Positions 50,603 to 61,534 of a stretch of 64,000 bases of DNA are shown piece after piece (positions within the stretch are counted from its first letter, which is position 1; each line of letters starts with the position of its first letter). This DNA comes from Phytophthora colocasiae (Eukaryota > Oomycota > Peronosporomycetes > Peronosporales > Peronosporaceae), in the NCBI GenBank assembly GCA_018806915.1, contig JAGKQI010000021.1, positions 62,001 to 126,000 of the forward strand, given 5' to 3'. Below the pieces are notes generated by a model. That model made no database searches and was not told the origin of the DNA. It saw nothing but the letters and a program-made list of their open reading frames with translations. The translations under genes and the position numbers were made by a program.

Positions 50603-51635
50603 CGTTGCAGTGGGGTGGCGTAGATTGTAGCGAGGTGTATGTGTTGGTTGGGCGAGAAGCTAAAGTGGTGAAAACGAGCTGCTTTCTATCCATGTTTGGG
50701 TCGCTATCGGATCCTTTCATTCGCTAAAACGGTGAAATTTATACAATCTGGTTGGCTAATAATTTGGAAAGTGTGGATGGCACAGTGCTGATTAGGATGA
50801 TTGGCAGTGGCAGTGCCTGATTCAAAAGTGTTGTTCGTTGATGCGTGGGTGCTTACCAACTGATATTAGTGTTGGTGATGTAACTTGAGTGTAATTCGTA
50901 CAATTTTGGTGTTTGTAGGGCGTTGTCCAGCTGCGCTATTAATAGGGCGAACGCCACTCGTCTGTCCTGCACATGTTGAAGGCGAGTTTCCTCCTGCACT
51001 GCAGCGCGTGTGCCACAATGTGTCTGCAATGGAAGGCGAAGGCACCAGCTCAATGTCCGCTCTTCATGAGATTTTATATCTTCCGAATTGCCCGCACTCA
51101 TAAGAAAGCATTCACGCCCATAATACCCATTTGCAACTTCAACCCAACATCCTTCCGTTAGCGTAAGCACTGCTCAAGTTGGCTTGCGGTTTGGCTGCAT
51201 TCGTAGCTTTCTCAGCTGTAGCAAGCAGCTTGCCGGCTCGAGTGACAACGGCGCTAGAGTTTGCACTCGATTTTCACGGTGAACCTCACCAGTGAGTAGT
51301 CTGCGATGCAGGCTGCATATCCTTGCCAGCTTGTTCAATGAACCTGTGCTGATTGCGGCAACGCAGATCTTGCAGAGAACTCTGTTGACTTTAGCCTCGA
51401 AGTTTGACAGCTTGCCCGCCTGTGAGTGCGTCTAGGTCGGATGGAGGCTTCACAGAAAGCTGGGATGTCTTTGTGTTTGGTCATTACTTACAACTTATTG
51501 AGGGCAAGAACTTCTTGGCAACAGGATGCACAACAAAGGCAAAGTCAGGTGAATAAACTCGATTGATATCTGAACGGGTCCAATAACATTATCGTCAAGA
51601 ACGTCGAAATGCTGTGCAAAATGACACTGCCTACA
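50603..51635. other. Intergenic, no gene recognised
   Basis: About 1 kb upstream of the MULE gene and downstream of the FN3 gene. Overlapping short frames (50853-51170 on -, 50885-51161 on +) have no domain. No TIR found. Confidence 0.4.
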
Positions 51636-52820
51636 TTAATATCCCTGCGTCGTACTCGACCTCCACAAGTGATACACGTCGTCGCAACAATTCTTGCAAA
51701 TGGTGCGGATTTTCAGCTTCTTTTGCTGCTGCTGGCTGAGACTCGATCGGCGTCGAACCATCCCGCGGCCATCAGCGTTCCCGCCAACTGAGTTCATCTG
51801 CAGGCCGGCTCGCAAGTTGGCGAAGCTGTCTACTGAGGCCTGGTAGCCGCACTTCCGGCAAAGCGACACGGAGTGACAGATATTACACATATATCGTTTC
51901 CTGAACAGCCCAAAGCGCTTGCCACAGTGTTGGCATGCAGCTGCCTTCTCGTCGATAGCGCCAATCGATCGCGAAATGGGCCGGAATGTCGGTGAAGCGT
52001 GGGGGTGAGTCGTGTCCAAGTGCAGTGCAGCGTCCATGTTGCTGTGCGCTCGAGTCAAACCACCAGCCGTAGCGGTTGTACTTGTGTTGGTTAAGGTGGC
52101 GTCGAACATGCTGCCGCGTAGACTGGGATCAACTTCCACGGACGGTGACGAGCTGGATGTTGACGTCGAGGATCGCCTTGGGATCATGGAGTCTCCTTGG
52201 CCGGCTGGTACATTAGCCACAGGGACCACTCCCTCTGACGTCGACTTCTTGATCCGCTTAAGGCGGTAACTACGAGATTGAGTGCCTTGGACGCCCATGA
52301 CACTTGCACGCATGAGGCCATACACAGTCAAAAAGCACGCGAAGATGAGTCCAAGCGAGCGAAGCCCCTCGGCATTTAGAGCTCCAACTGAATTCAGCAG
52401 AGCGGTAGAGCGACTACTTTTCTCCCCGTCCACCTGCGTCCAATGGTACTCGTACGCGCTTGACACGTTATCCTTGCAAATGGCCTGTACACGATACGCG
52501 TATCTCCTTCCGGGATGAACGTCCAGGTCAATGAGTTCTGAGGTGTTTTGCTCCAGAAGAGTGGTCCACTGTGGCTGATCATCTTTATCTGGGTATCTCT
52601 GGAGAACAAACCGCTCGATAGGCCACAACGGCGTCTGGAAACTACGCCAGCGCAACACCACCGCGTCACACGTTTTAGCTGCCACCAATAACGGGGCGTG
52701 GGGGAACGCAGGGTCTGTTACGAACAACAACGTGTCAACACCTACAGGTCAATGAACAAAAGTCGACTAAGCCAGCGTACATTTGCGCACAGTTGTCTCT
52801 CCATAAAGCTCCAGCGGCAT
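51636..52820 (-). CDS. FN3-like, single-span membrane protein with FYVE-related zinc finger; 5' exon tentative
   Basis: The main exon (52741-51636) encodes a fibronectin-type-III-like domain (VVLRWRSF ... ERFVLQRYPD ... GRRYAYRVQAIC), one membrane span (SLGLIFACFLTVYGLM), a Ser/Thr-rich linker and a C-terminal zinc finger with the FYVE pattern CQHCGKRF ... RKRYMCNICHSVSLCRKCG ... ICKNCC. The basic RHHCR core that binds PtdIns3P in true FYVE domains is replaced by RKRYMCNIC, so lipid binding is doubtful. The main exon has no ATG near its 5' end. An upstream in-frame stretch (MPLELYGETTVRK from ATG 52820) joins it through a GTACGC...CTGTAG gap at 52780-52742; 39 nt is unusually short for an intron. 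The open stretch extends further up to about 52935, so the true start may be in another exon. Confidence 0.7.
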
Positions 52821-53733
52821 CTCGGTCGGGAACAGATTCGCAATGGACGCAGAGACATCACCTTTAGCTACGGAGCAACCTAGATACGGACATGCGGCTT
52901 CGTATAACGTACTAAATCCTGGCACTGGTATTCAATCCACGTGTGAGAACTCCAAGTGATCCCTTCCTTTCACAACGAGACGCTTGTGTTAGGTACCTCG
53001 AAAGTCGAGCGCAAGCGCCTGAACGCCGACACTGAGGCTGAGGCAGAGACAGCAGAGCAGCAGCAGTGACAGGAGGCAGTCGTGAGTCATGCGCATGCAG
53101 ATCCAAAGGACTGTGGCGGAATTTGGTGAGTACTGGATGAGACCTGGAGCTCCTCGCGCTCCCTTCCTCGCCTCTTCCCTTCTCTTGCTCGCAGGTGTTG
53201 ATGAGCACAGACATTATGTTTCGCAAACGTGTGATTGGTTGGAAAGTTACCAGCACAGTCTTACATGCACGTTTTGTGAATCGGATTAGAATACAAGCCA
53301 TTTCTGTTTATGCTTGATAGTGTATGTAGTCTGGTTTTGTCAATCTCAGCAGTTGAACAAAAGCGATCGGACAACAGCCGACTTGGAATCACACTTTGCT
53401 CGAATCAGTACCGGTATTGAAGTCGGAGAAATGACTTCAGTGGCGGCAATGAATGCATTTACTTTGGAGCCCTTCGCTCTTGACAAAGACTCTTGTGTGC
53501 TGGAGACTCCAGTGGAAACAGGCGCAAAGTGGAAAAGCCAAGAGGAAGAATAAGTCGGTGTGATGTGAATTGGACCGCACAATTTTTGTGATTTGAGCCG
53601 GTTTGCACATGTCACACAAAATGGATACGCGATCTTCTGCTGTACCGGTAGCGCAATGAATTACCGGTACTGAACTCGACATGCATACGGCATAGCAGAT
53701 CAGTTAGTTCAGAATACCGGTACACCAACCAAT
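52821..53733. promoter_or_regulatory. Intergenic region with an ACCGGT cluster
   Basis: Divergent upstream region of the FN3 gene and the third GPX fusion. Five ACCGGT palindromes occur at 53410, 53644, 53663, 53716 and 53739, four within 100 bp of the GPX coding start, most in the context TACCGGTA. A tentative first exon of the GPX gene (53621-53647, MDTRSSAVP) is included here. A short frame at 53431-53553 (MTSVAAMNAFTLEP) has no known family. Confidence 0.4.
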
Positions 53734-54993
53734 TTGTTACCGGTATACCGTTTTCAGTTCAACAATGGCCTTAGCAAGGCTCTTCAGGGTCGTGTGTTTG
53801 ATCTGTGGCGCCGCTTCCAAGCGCTTCCGACGGAGCTGCAGAGTGATGTAACTCAAATCCAGAAGTATCTGCTAACACCAGAGGTGAAGAAACAGCTTTT
53901 TACTGCCTCAAACCTCCCCACCGTCTCGGGTGAAGCACTTTTGCACGTCATTAATCAGAAATCAGAGAGTGACCAACATTCTTCAAACGACGTTGCCAAA
54001 GTGGCCGATGGTCTAGTGCAGAATGGCTTTTTGACTCCAAAAAATAGCTCACCATTGCTGGAAAACTTTAATTTCGGAGATAAAAACTCGACATTCCTGG
54101 GTGTTGGCAGTGGACTTGCTGATGCCAAGGTGAAGTCTGTCTGGAGCGTCAAGAACGGAGCTATCCAAGCTGGAACTCTTTATCGCAAGAAGGAGGGATT
54201 TATTGCCAGGTTTTTAGGCGGGCAGGACCCGTTTTACGTCATAATCAATGACCAGGACAACGCTGTGTACGTCTTCGACTCGGACGTGTCGTTGGAGGCA
54301 ATTGGTGAAATTGAAACTGCAAATGACACCACTGTGGAGTTTAGTGATGAAATGCAATACGGTATCAAGCTGACGAGCACCAAGCGTACGGAGATCTTCG
54401 CTGCCGAGAGCAAGGAGAAGCAAGAGGAGTGGCTAAATTCCTTCATCAATGCCGGCGCACAGTATCGTGAGGTGTTTAACATAGAGGACACAGCCAAGAT
54501 CAAGTCCTTCTACGAACTGAAGGACTTCGACATGGCGGGCAATGAGGTATCCATGTCCAAGTACAAGGGCAAAGTGGTGCTGGCGGTGAACGTGTCGAGC
54601 AAATGTGGTCTGACGACGACGAACTATCCGGAGCTTCAGCAGTTGTACGAGAAGTACAAGGATGAAGGTTTGGAGGTGCTGGCGTTCCCGTGCAACCAGT
54701 TCGCGGGTCAGGAGCCTGGTACCCATGAGGAGATCATGGAGTTCGTGAAGCAGTACAATGTGACGTTCCCGTTCTTCGAGAAGCACGATGTGAACGGTGC
54801 GACAGCTCGTCCGGTGTTCACGTATCTGAAGACGAAGCTTCCAGGTTCATTTGGCGACTTCGTGAAGTGGAACTTCACCAAGTTCCTTGTGGACCGCAAC
54901 GGACAGCCATTTAAACGCTATGCACCGAAGGAACGTCCACTGTCATTTGAGGAGGATATCAAGACGCTGTTGGCCCAGAAGAGTTCAAAATGA
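53734..54993 (+). CDS. DEP-PH-glutathione-peroxidase fusion, third paralogue
   Basis: Continuous frame of about 415 residues: QGRVFDLWRRFQALPTEL helix, DEP-like domain (about 65-101, without the acidic insert of the 30627 protein), PH-like domain (about 135-246, VWSVKNGAIQAGTLYRKKEG ... WLNSFINAGAQYRE) and complete GPX domain (about 255-415) with Cys in NVSSKCGLT, FPCNQF and KWNFTKF intact. It lacks the acidic tail. There is no ATG in frame at the 5' end (open back to 53674); a plausible gene model adds exon 53621-53647 (ATG) with an intron 53648-53757 ending TTTTCAG, giving MDTRSSAVP-FNNGLSKALQGR. Expected to be an active membrane-recruited peroxidase; the GPX part is about as close to the 30627 protein as duplicated enzymes in one genome usually are. 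Confidence 0.87.
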   Translation: MLPVYRFQFNNGLSKALQGRVFDLWRRFQALPTELQSDVTQIQKYLLTPEVKKQLFTASNLPTVSGEALLHVINQKSESDQHSSNDVAKVADGLVQNGFLTPKNSSPLLENFNFGDKNSTFLGVGSGLADAKVKSVWSVKNGAIQAGTLYRKKEGFIARFLGGQDPFYVIINDQDNAVYVFDSDVSLEAIGEIETANDTTVEFSDEMQYGIKLTSTKRTEIFAAESKEKQEEWLNSFINAGAQYREVFNIEDTAKIKSFYELKDFDMAGNEVSMSKYKGKVVLAVNVSSKCGLTTTNYPELQQLYEKYKDEGLEVLAFPCNQFAGQEPGTHEEIMEFVKQYNVTFPFFEKHDVNGATARPVFTYLKTKLPGSFGDFVKWNFTKFLVDRNGQPFKRYAPKERPLSFEEDIKTLLAQKSSK

Positions 54994-55957
54994 GTAGTGG
55001 TCGAGCTAGGAGGGGCAACAGTGCATTCACCTCGAATTGAACGATATCGAAGCAGATATGGACAAGTTTCTGAAGTTTCTCGTTAAATTAGACGAAGAAG
55101 AATCCAAAGCGTTAGTGGAACTGATGGAGAGTCTGCTAGTAGTTAGCATTCCATGAACCAAGGGTAAATCACCTTTCAGCGAAGTGTGTGCATCGAAGTG
55201 CATATTGACCAGTCAGAAGACACTGGGGGTATGCGTCCTCGCCGTAAGAACTACGAGAGGAACAAGCAGCACAACTTGAGAAAGCTGCAAGGAACCATCA
55301 CGACAACAGCACTAGTGCCTCCCAACAGACAAGGGAGAACCTTTGTTGCAAGCGGCTCGAAGCGAGGCCCAAACACTTCTGGAAGAACCAGGTACTGTAA
55401 CCACGTACAGCTCCCCACAACAACTCCTCTGCTCTTCCAGCACGAACTACACTGAACTTTCACCAATCTCCAGCCGTTCCATTGTGCTCCACGATACTTG
55501 GCAGGAATTCCATAACGAATCTAGTTTTCGGGTTGAAGTGGAATGATTTGAGATTCCTGAAACTCGTGTGGCTGGTGATAAACTCTCGCTCCTTGTGAAT
55601 TGCGAGTGCTATGTGTAGGACTAAATTATCGGCGACTACCACGCCCAAGTGACCCCATGGTTATCACGTACGAACTCATTTCGGGTGGTCGGAAACGCGT
55701 ATGACTAACTTTACTGTGGTTGTGGTGAATCTGTCTGAATGACTTGTCGGGGTCGTGAGTTTAATGGGCCAGCGCGATTGCCGGAGTACGGCTGGCGGGA
55801 GATGAAATTTGCATTCATCAAGAAGCTTTTGCGTATGTGCTTTGAAATCTACATAGCACACACACACACACCCGGTTCTCATAACTCAATTTTACTTGTC
55901 CAGATAAAGCAGTTCAACCCAACATCACCCTCTCTGATGGTTTCCTCGATTTCAATC
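54994..55957. other. Intergenic with coiled-coil coding remnants
   Basis: About 960 bp. An open stretch around 55010-55156 reads ...NDIEADMDKFLKFLVKLD and EEESKALVELMESLL before a stop, and around 55248-55400 another frame reads ELREEQAAQLEKAARNHHDN; both look like pieces of a helical protein but lack a shared frame or start. A short CA microsatellite lies at 55855-55872. Confidence 0.35.
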
Positions 55958-56678
55958 ATGCCTTCCAACCCGAAGAAAAAGATGTGTAAGCTGTACAAAG
56001 GTAATTCCAGACAGGTTTCGTTTCCATCACGTTCTTCTAACATCATAGTCGGTAGTGATTGTATTAGGGGATAGTGGCGTTGGCAAGACAACTTTACTGC
56101 ATCGAATGACCAGCTCAACCACTCCAACCAACGGTACTCGCAAGGACTATTTGTCCAGAATCGCGATCGTGGGGGATGCAGCACCGGTGAAGGTTCAGTT
56201 GTGGGATACTGCAGGTCAAGAGAAATTCGGGGCCGCTCGACTACCGAGCTCCTTTTTCCGCCACGCTGATGCGGCACTAGTTGTCTACGACGTCACAGAC
56301 CGGAACAGCTTCATGAGTGTACTACAATGGGTGTTGCAACTCCAATCTCACCGAAACACAACGACTGAAGCGTCTGCTTTTTCCCTCATCCTTGTTGGTC
56401 ACAAGAGTGAAGTCTCGGATAAAGTTCGACAAGTTGGAGAAGAAGAAGGACGTGCAGTTGCTAAACTCATAGCAGCTTCTCACTTCTTCGAGTGCTCTTC
56501 TAGAGATGGTACCAACATTCAGACTTGTTTTGATACAGTCGCTACTACGCTCATTCACGCAAGTTGCAAAGACCTCGGACAAGTGAACACCGTGGCGAAA
56601 ACAACGGATCTGTTCACGCGTTTAACTTCAAACAACAACGTTTCTTCGCACAACAACATTGCACCAGAGATTCCGTGA
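55958..56678 (+). CDS. Atypical Rab-like small GTPase
   Basis: Two exons, 55958-56000 and 56056-56678, with a 55-nt intron (GTAATT...GTAG); the junction gives KLYKVIVLGDSGVGKTTLL. Product 221 residues. G1 is GDSGVGKTT, G3 is WDTAGQEKF, G4 is LVGHKSEV (His for Asn, as in Rab39-type proteins, but also Glu for the usual Asp) and G5 is CSSRD. Switch I is unusual, with a Thr/Asn-rich stretch (SSTTPTNGTRKD) in place of a conserved TIG motif. The C-terminus (NNIAPEIP) has no prenylatable Cys, so the protein cannot be membrane-anchored in the normal Rab way. An upstream in-frame ATG at 55937 would add seven residues. Vesicle trafficking is the family's role; this member is probably divergent in nucleotide specificity. 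Confidence 0.82.
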
Positions 56679-56857
56679 ATCAGCAGACAAAATCAATTGT
56701 ATTTGCGAGCTACTACCACTTGAAATTAATAAAGAAAAAGAATTTGCTGCACTTCCACGATTCCTCGACTGGCACACACGAATACCACGTCGGTTCTCTT
56801 GTCTGCTCATAGCTCACATCAACTCTCAAAAGCGAACCTTCAGTCGGTTTCTCCCAC

Positions 56858-57742
56858 TTACGCGACGATCTTGGGGCCGATCACAGGCACGTAACTGAGC
56901 ACCGACATAGTGATGCCCTTGACAGTTCCGTACGTGGACGACGACGCGTGAACCACTTGCGTCTTGGTGTAGTCAGCGGCACCAGCAACTGTGTTGTACA
57001 CCGCAGATGAAGCGGACGTGACCTTCGAGACGGTAAAGTCTTTGGTCTTCCAGGCGACATCCACAGCCTCGTCCTTCTTCTTCAGAGCGAACTGTTGGCC
57101 GCTGTACAGCGATGTCAGTACCGTCGAGATACAAGAGTCCACGGTGTTGTCCAGAGCGTTAAGACCCGGTCCCACCCAGGCCTCATCGATACCGAACAAC
57201 GTCTTACCGGTCACCTTAGTAAGGACCGTGTTGGCTGTGTTCTCTCCGAAGCGAGCAAACGGCGCCACAACGCGGAAGCTCGTGGTGTAGTCGTACACGC
57301 GCTTGGACGTGTCGTAGTAGTACGAGGCACGCATGAACCACGGGCGGTGCGTGTCAATGACGGCGACCGTTGCGTCAGTGGGTTCCCAGTCCACACTGAA
57401 GTAGAGCAGCACCGTGTTGGGTTGCGCCTTCGAACCGAACGTGAACGTCATTTTACGTTCAAGTTTGTTCTTGAGGAACTCGGAAAGCGGTTGAGTCGTG
57501 TCCACAAGAGCTTTCTTCTTCTTCTCTTGCAACACCTCAATAGTGAGGTTAGCATCGGCCGGGGCGTTCTTGATCTGCAGTTTCACGTGCTCATCAATAG
57601 CAGCATCGTGTTTCTTGAACTTGGTCGTGTGGTCGCTCTTGCCCACTGCAAAGCGAATGGCGTGCAGCTTCTCAACGTGTTCTGGTTCCACAAATGTGGC
57701 TTCGATGCGGTGCACCTTAATGTTGAGCGTTCCGGACGACAT
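56858..57742 (-). CDS. Perilipin-like lipid-droplet-type protein, single exon
   Basis: A 294-residue protein starting [20 protein letters not shown]. The N-terminal ~120 residues form a beta-rich, C2-like domain ([17 protein letters not shown] ... [10 protein letters not shown]). The central [20 protein letters not shown] motif is shared with the paralogue at 61535. The C-terminal half ([20 protein letters not shown] ... [16 protein letters not shown]) is built of amphipathic helical repeats rich in Thr, Val and Ala and closely resembles the pattern of perilipins, which coat lipid droplets. No membrane span or signal peptide. Lipid-droplet coating is inferred; the N-terminal domain is not part of classical perilipins, so an alternative is a different membrane-surface protein. 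Confidence 0.72.
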   Translation of the reverse strand: MSSGTLNIKVHRIEATFVEPEHVEKLHAIRFAVGKSDHTTKFKKHDAAIDEHVKLQIKNAPADANLTIEVLQEKKKKALVDTTQPLSEFLKNKLERKMTFTFGSKAQPNTVLLYFSVDWEPTDATVAVIDTHRPWFMRASYYYDTSKRVYDYTTSFRVVAPFARFGENTANTVLTKVTGKTLFGIDEAWVGPGLNALDNTVDSCISTVLTSLYSGQQFALKKKDEAVDVAWKTKDFTVSKVTSASSAVYNTVAGAADYTKTQVVHASSSTYGTVKGITMSVLSYVPVIGPKIVA

Positions 57743-58412
57743 TGGTTACAAGTAGATTCTGTAGGATTCTTGCTGGTTGGAATGGGTCTTAGACGACGAA
57801 TTCAGAAATGAGACCGAGCAGTGCACTGCATGAGGAAGCCAGTCACGATGGACCAGCCTGCTTTGTGATGCGCGCACGCCGTCATCGGTATCCAAAATTG
57901 GGCAAGTTGAAGGAAATGGGTAGAAATGGGCCAGCTTACCGGTATTCTAGGAAAGTGGACTGCAAAAGCAAGTCGATTTCCTCGAAAAGACAAGAGCTTC
58001 AGTGATCTAGGGAAGTGAACTGCAAAGGAGTTTTCGGTAAAATGCCACTGCAACAATTAGAGAGGTTTGTCCTCCTTGGCGAGTTCTGCATGTATTTCGC
58101 TTAAAAAGGATGCTATTCACCAAAAAATGGGATCTCGCCTGTTTATGGGCAAGGTCCGACGGTTTCATCTGCATCGTCGCCGGTGTCAGCGTGACGTCTG
58201 GGTTTGACATGCATCAAAAGGAGCAGCTCACGTGACGTGGTGCGTTGGCAACCCAAGCACATGAACGCACTGCGTGGTGTTGACACTGCACGTGCATGTA
58301 CACTTTCATTCATGATCTTATACGTGTACCTCTCTCTGTTGGACTACACTCACTCCCAGTTCTTGTGAACAGAAAACAGAAATCTCACTTCAACTTCCGA
58401 ACCTGTGGCGTG
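57743..58412. other. Intergenic, no gene recognised
   Basis: About 670 bp between the perilipin-like start and the stop of the helical-repeat gene. One ACCGGT occurs at 57940. Nothing else supported. Confidence 0.4.
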
Positions 58413-59912
58413 TCACCTCTTGCCGATTCCGTAGGCTGCCAACGTCTCTGCTTTCGCTTGCAGCTGCCTCCTCTTGGTCACTACAAGTACTGCTCTCTTG
58501 GGAACGGCAACGACATTGCGTAGATTGTCCTTCGGTGCAACTTCCACTCTATTGACAACGAGTCTGCTCAAGTTCCGGGCCTCTCGAGCTACCAGTGCAT
58601 CCAAGTCACCGTCATCACCTGTCAAACTACCACAGCGCAGCCACTTGAGACTCGTTTGGAGACTTTCGGAGTTATTCAGCACGTGGCGTAGATTGTGGTT
58701 AGCTGAGAGGTATCGCAGAATCAACAGAGCTTCGAGAATAACCACCATTGATTCCGAAGCCTTCATCTGTAGATGGTCGGTTAAAACTGGCAGTAAGGTG
58801 TCCTTCACACTCCTTGAAGCTTCAAAGCGAGGTATCAACTTCGGTCGCTCACTCCATTGTCGTATAAGGCGTGTCGCTTCCAGAAGCACCAGCACTACAG
58901 TATCACAGTGACTACTATCCGTTTGGTGGTAGTGATGTATGATTCCACAGAGGACATCGAGTAGATTGTGGTCCAGTATGAGGTTATCGGCCAAAGAGAC
59001 TAGCACTTCTTCTCCTATTGTTTTATGAGGAAGTGCGAATATGTGCGTTAGTGGGGTGAGTACAGCGTTCATCACTTCTGCTTGAGTTTCCCACTTGTCA
59101 ATAACAGCAGTGAACCACCACGTTATACCGCTGTTCTCTGCCGAAAAAAAACTTCCTATCGCTTGGATCGGGTACTGTCGTACGAGAATCAATACCATGT
59201 CGAGCCAAGAGCGAATCGAGTCGATTTCCCTGTTGAAAATGGTACAACTGTCCAGCATACGCCTTGAGATTTCGATTGTCCAATTTTCACCTTCTGAACA
59301 ATTTCCGTTAAACAACATTAGTCCCGTTGGTCGAGAAGATATATACAATGCCACCAGTACACGAAGAGCAAGAACCACAAGTCTATGAGCTCGTCTTTGT
59401 GGGGTTTGAATACGACGAAATCGATCCATAACACTGAGTAAATCATCCAGCAGCTTTTGCGAATGAATCTTGGTAATATGAAACTCGTTTGTGCGAAATA
59501 ATACTTCACTGGCCTTTAGTGAAGATTCCTGCACTCGAATAGACTGTGGATGTGTCGACCTCATATCCAACAGGTTATTCCATAGATCGAGCTTACCAGC
59601 CTGACACTGAAAGCGAACGGATGCTTGACATGCCAAATAGATGACGCGACTCAACGCCCACATCACTTCCTCCTCTCGTAGATGTAATAGTACCAGTTTT
59701 TGGATTAATTGTACACTTTGTTGAGTTGCCAATGTCGAGTCCACTGCACGTTTAGCTTGAGGGTGATCCACCAGTGCGTTGACAATCCAAGTCACGTTAG
59801 TGTACACGCTCTGGATATTACTCGAACTTGACTCCAATCCACTCAACGCTTCGTTGATCTCATTCTTCGTAGACACGAAGCCGATAGAGTCCATGAACTT
59901 CGCTCGTTGCAT
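58413..59912 (-). CDS. Alpha-helical (armadillo-like) protein of unknown function
   Basis: A 499-residue intronless protein starting MQRAKFMDSIGFVSTKNEIN (ATG 59912). The whole length is predicted helical with repeated Leu/Val/Ile patterns (LIQKLVLLHLREEEVMWALS, LVVLALRVLVALYIS, VVILEALLILRYLS) in the manner of ARM/HEAT solenoids, but I recognise no named family. The C-terminal ~60 residues are basic (KRAVLVVTKRRQLQAK). It is divergently arranged with CDC14, only 60 bp from ATG to ATG, so the two genes must share a promoter and may be co-expressed. Confidence 0.75.
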   Translation of the reverse strand: MQRAKFMDSIGFVSTKNEINEALSGLESSSSNIQSVYTNVTWIVNALVDHPQAKRAVDSTLATQQSVQLIQKLVLLHLREEEVMWALSRVIYLACQASVRFQCQAGKLDLWNNLLDMRSTHPQSIRVQESSLKASEVLFRTNEFHITKIHSQKLLDDLLSVMDRFRRIQTPQRRAHRLVVLALRVLVALYISSRPTGLMLFNGNCSEGENWTIEISRRMLDSCTIFNREIDSIRSWLDMVLILVRQYPIQAIGSFFSAENSGITWWFTAVIDKWETQAEVMNAVLTPLTHIFALPHKTIGEEVLVSLADNLILDHNLLDVLCGIIHHYHQTDSSHCDTVVLVLLEATRLIRQWSERPKLIPRFEASRSVKDTLLPVLTDHLQMKASESMVVILEALLILRYLSANHNLRHVLNNSESLQTSLKWLRCGSLTGDDGDLDALVAREARNLSRLVVNRVEVAPKDNLRNVVAVPKRAVLVVTKRRQLQAKAETLAAYGIGKR

Positions 59913-59972
59913 CACTTAGAATAGCATGAAACGAACTGCCTTTCAGCGTTTTGTGTCTCCGGTGTCGGAATA

Positions 59973-61144
59973 ATGGCGCTGCTAGAGATTCCAGAGCTCT
60001 ACGATCGCGTGGAGCTTCTTCCAGGGTCGCTTTTCTTCGCCTTGTTGTCTTCCAAAGTTAAAAATCCGCCCCAACTCCGCAACGAAGAAGAAGAGTTGGT
60101 CTGTATTGATAATGATCTGGTATACGCTCGGTTCTTCGCAGATTTCGGCCCATTACACCTGTCAAGAACTGTGAATTTCTGTCGTGATCTGGAAACACGC
60201 TTAAATTTAACAAGAGAAAGAGTAGTGCTCTACTGCACTGATCATCCTCACAAACGAGCAAACGCCATGACTCTACTCTCGATCTTCTTGGTTGTGGTTA
60301 AAGGCTTCACCCCTGAATTGGCGGTGACTCGAATTCTTAACGAATGCAAATTGTCACCTCCATTCGGATTCCGAGACGCTTCGTGCGGTATGTGTACATT
60401 CTTCATCACTTTGTTAGACTGTGCTCGAGCCATTCACAAAGCCATTTCCACGTCACTATGGAGTTACCAGACCTTCTCTATCGATGAATACGACCGTCTC
60501 GATCGATTAGAAAACGGAGATATCAACTGGATTGTACCTGGGAAACTTTTAGCCTTTAGCGGTCCACAACGGGAACGAATCCTTCTAGATGAAGATTCCG
60601 GAGCGAGTACGTTGCTGGCTAAAGACTATGCTATTCTCTTCCGTGACATTGGAGTTACCTGTGTGATTCGCTTCAATGAAGCTACTACGTATGACCGGAA
60701 AGCTTTCATCCATGCAGGGCTTCGACATATTGACATGCCATTTCCAGACGGCAGCAATCCAAGCGACGACATCCTCTACAAGTTCATTCGCGTACGAAAT
60801 ATCCATAAAGTTTTGTCTATAAAACACTAACTCGTTCTTCGTAGGTATGTGAACGTGAGACTGGAGCTGTTGCTGTGCATTGTAAAGCTGGTTTAGGCCG
60901 CACTGGTACAGCGATTGCTGCTTTCATCATGAAGAATTACCGCTTTTCAGCCACAGAGGCGATCGCCTGGTGTCGAATCTGCCGACCTGGATGTATCGTA
61001 GGCCCGCAACAACATTTTCTCGCTGTGAAACAACCTGAGCTGCACTCCCTCCCCTCCATTTGCGAGGTGCAACCTATCTCCAAGCGTCAAAAGAACAAGA
61101 ATCGTTTACCACATCAAACGAGAAGACAAGTGATTTCCAGATGA
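59973..61144 (+). CDS. CDC14: CDC14-type dual-specificity protein phosphatase
   Basis: Two exons, 59973-60791 and 60845-61144, with a 53-nt intron (GTACGA...CACTAACTCG...GTAG); the junction reads [18 protein letters not shown]. Product 372 residues. The N-terminal DSP-like A domain ([35 protein letters not shown]) and the catalytic B domain ([20 protein letters not shown], and the [11 protein letters not shown] signature HCX5R near 285-292, with [15 protein letters not shown] after it) are complete. CDC14 removes phosphates from Cdk sites at mitotic exit; in Phytophthora infestans the orthologue is known to be tied to sporulation. The short basic C-terminus ([11 protein letters not shown]) may be a nuclear signal. 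Divergent neighbour 60 bp away. Confidence 0.92.
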
Positions 61145-61534
61145 AAAAAACAATTTATACTCATTGCTTTCTCCCTACGTGGACCCCGTTTTCTTCAATT
61201 GTTTTGGTCCCTTTCTGTCGGAATCGAGCCCGCGGTCATTCTCTCTCTCCGTTCCCTCGCGGTCCAAGCACTCGCAATCAGTGCTCCCCCTTAAGTCGGA
61301 CGAGCCGGCGTCATGCTTGGAGGTCCTCGCCCACGTAGCTACACATATTTAGTTGCGTGGCCTGCTCCACCGCTGCGTCGTCATGCTCTTCTTCACACGG
61401 TTTATACCTTTTTCACGTTGTTTTATCTGCTTTTTTTCTTGATTTTTCTCCACCGCACATGTCGACGAGCAGCCAGCAGCACTCACTTGTTGGTTCCTGT
61501 TACCGGTGGGGTTACCTGCAGTCGGCTCCCCACC
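61145..61534. other. Convergent 3' intergenic region
   Basis: About 390 bp between the convergent stops of CDC14 and the second perilipin-like gene; pyrimidine-rich near 61410-61450, otherwise nothing. Confidence 0.5.

Noticed and set aside
50603..51500. MULE terminal inverted repeat on the right side
   Set aside because: I looked for a match to the TGAGACGGTTTC end and to other sequence left of 48725 and saw none.
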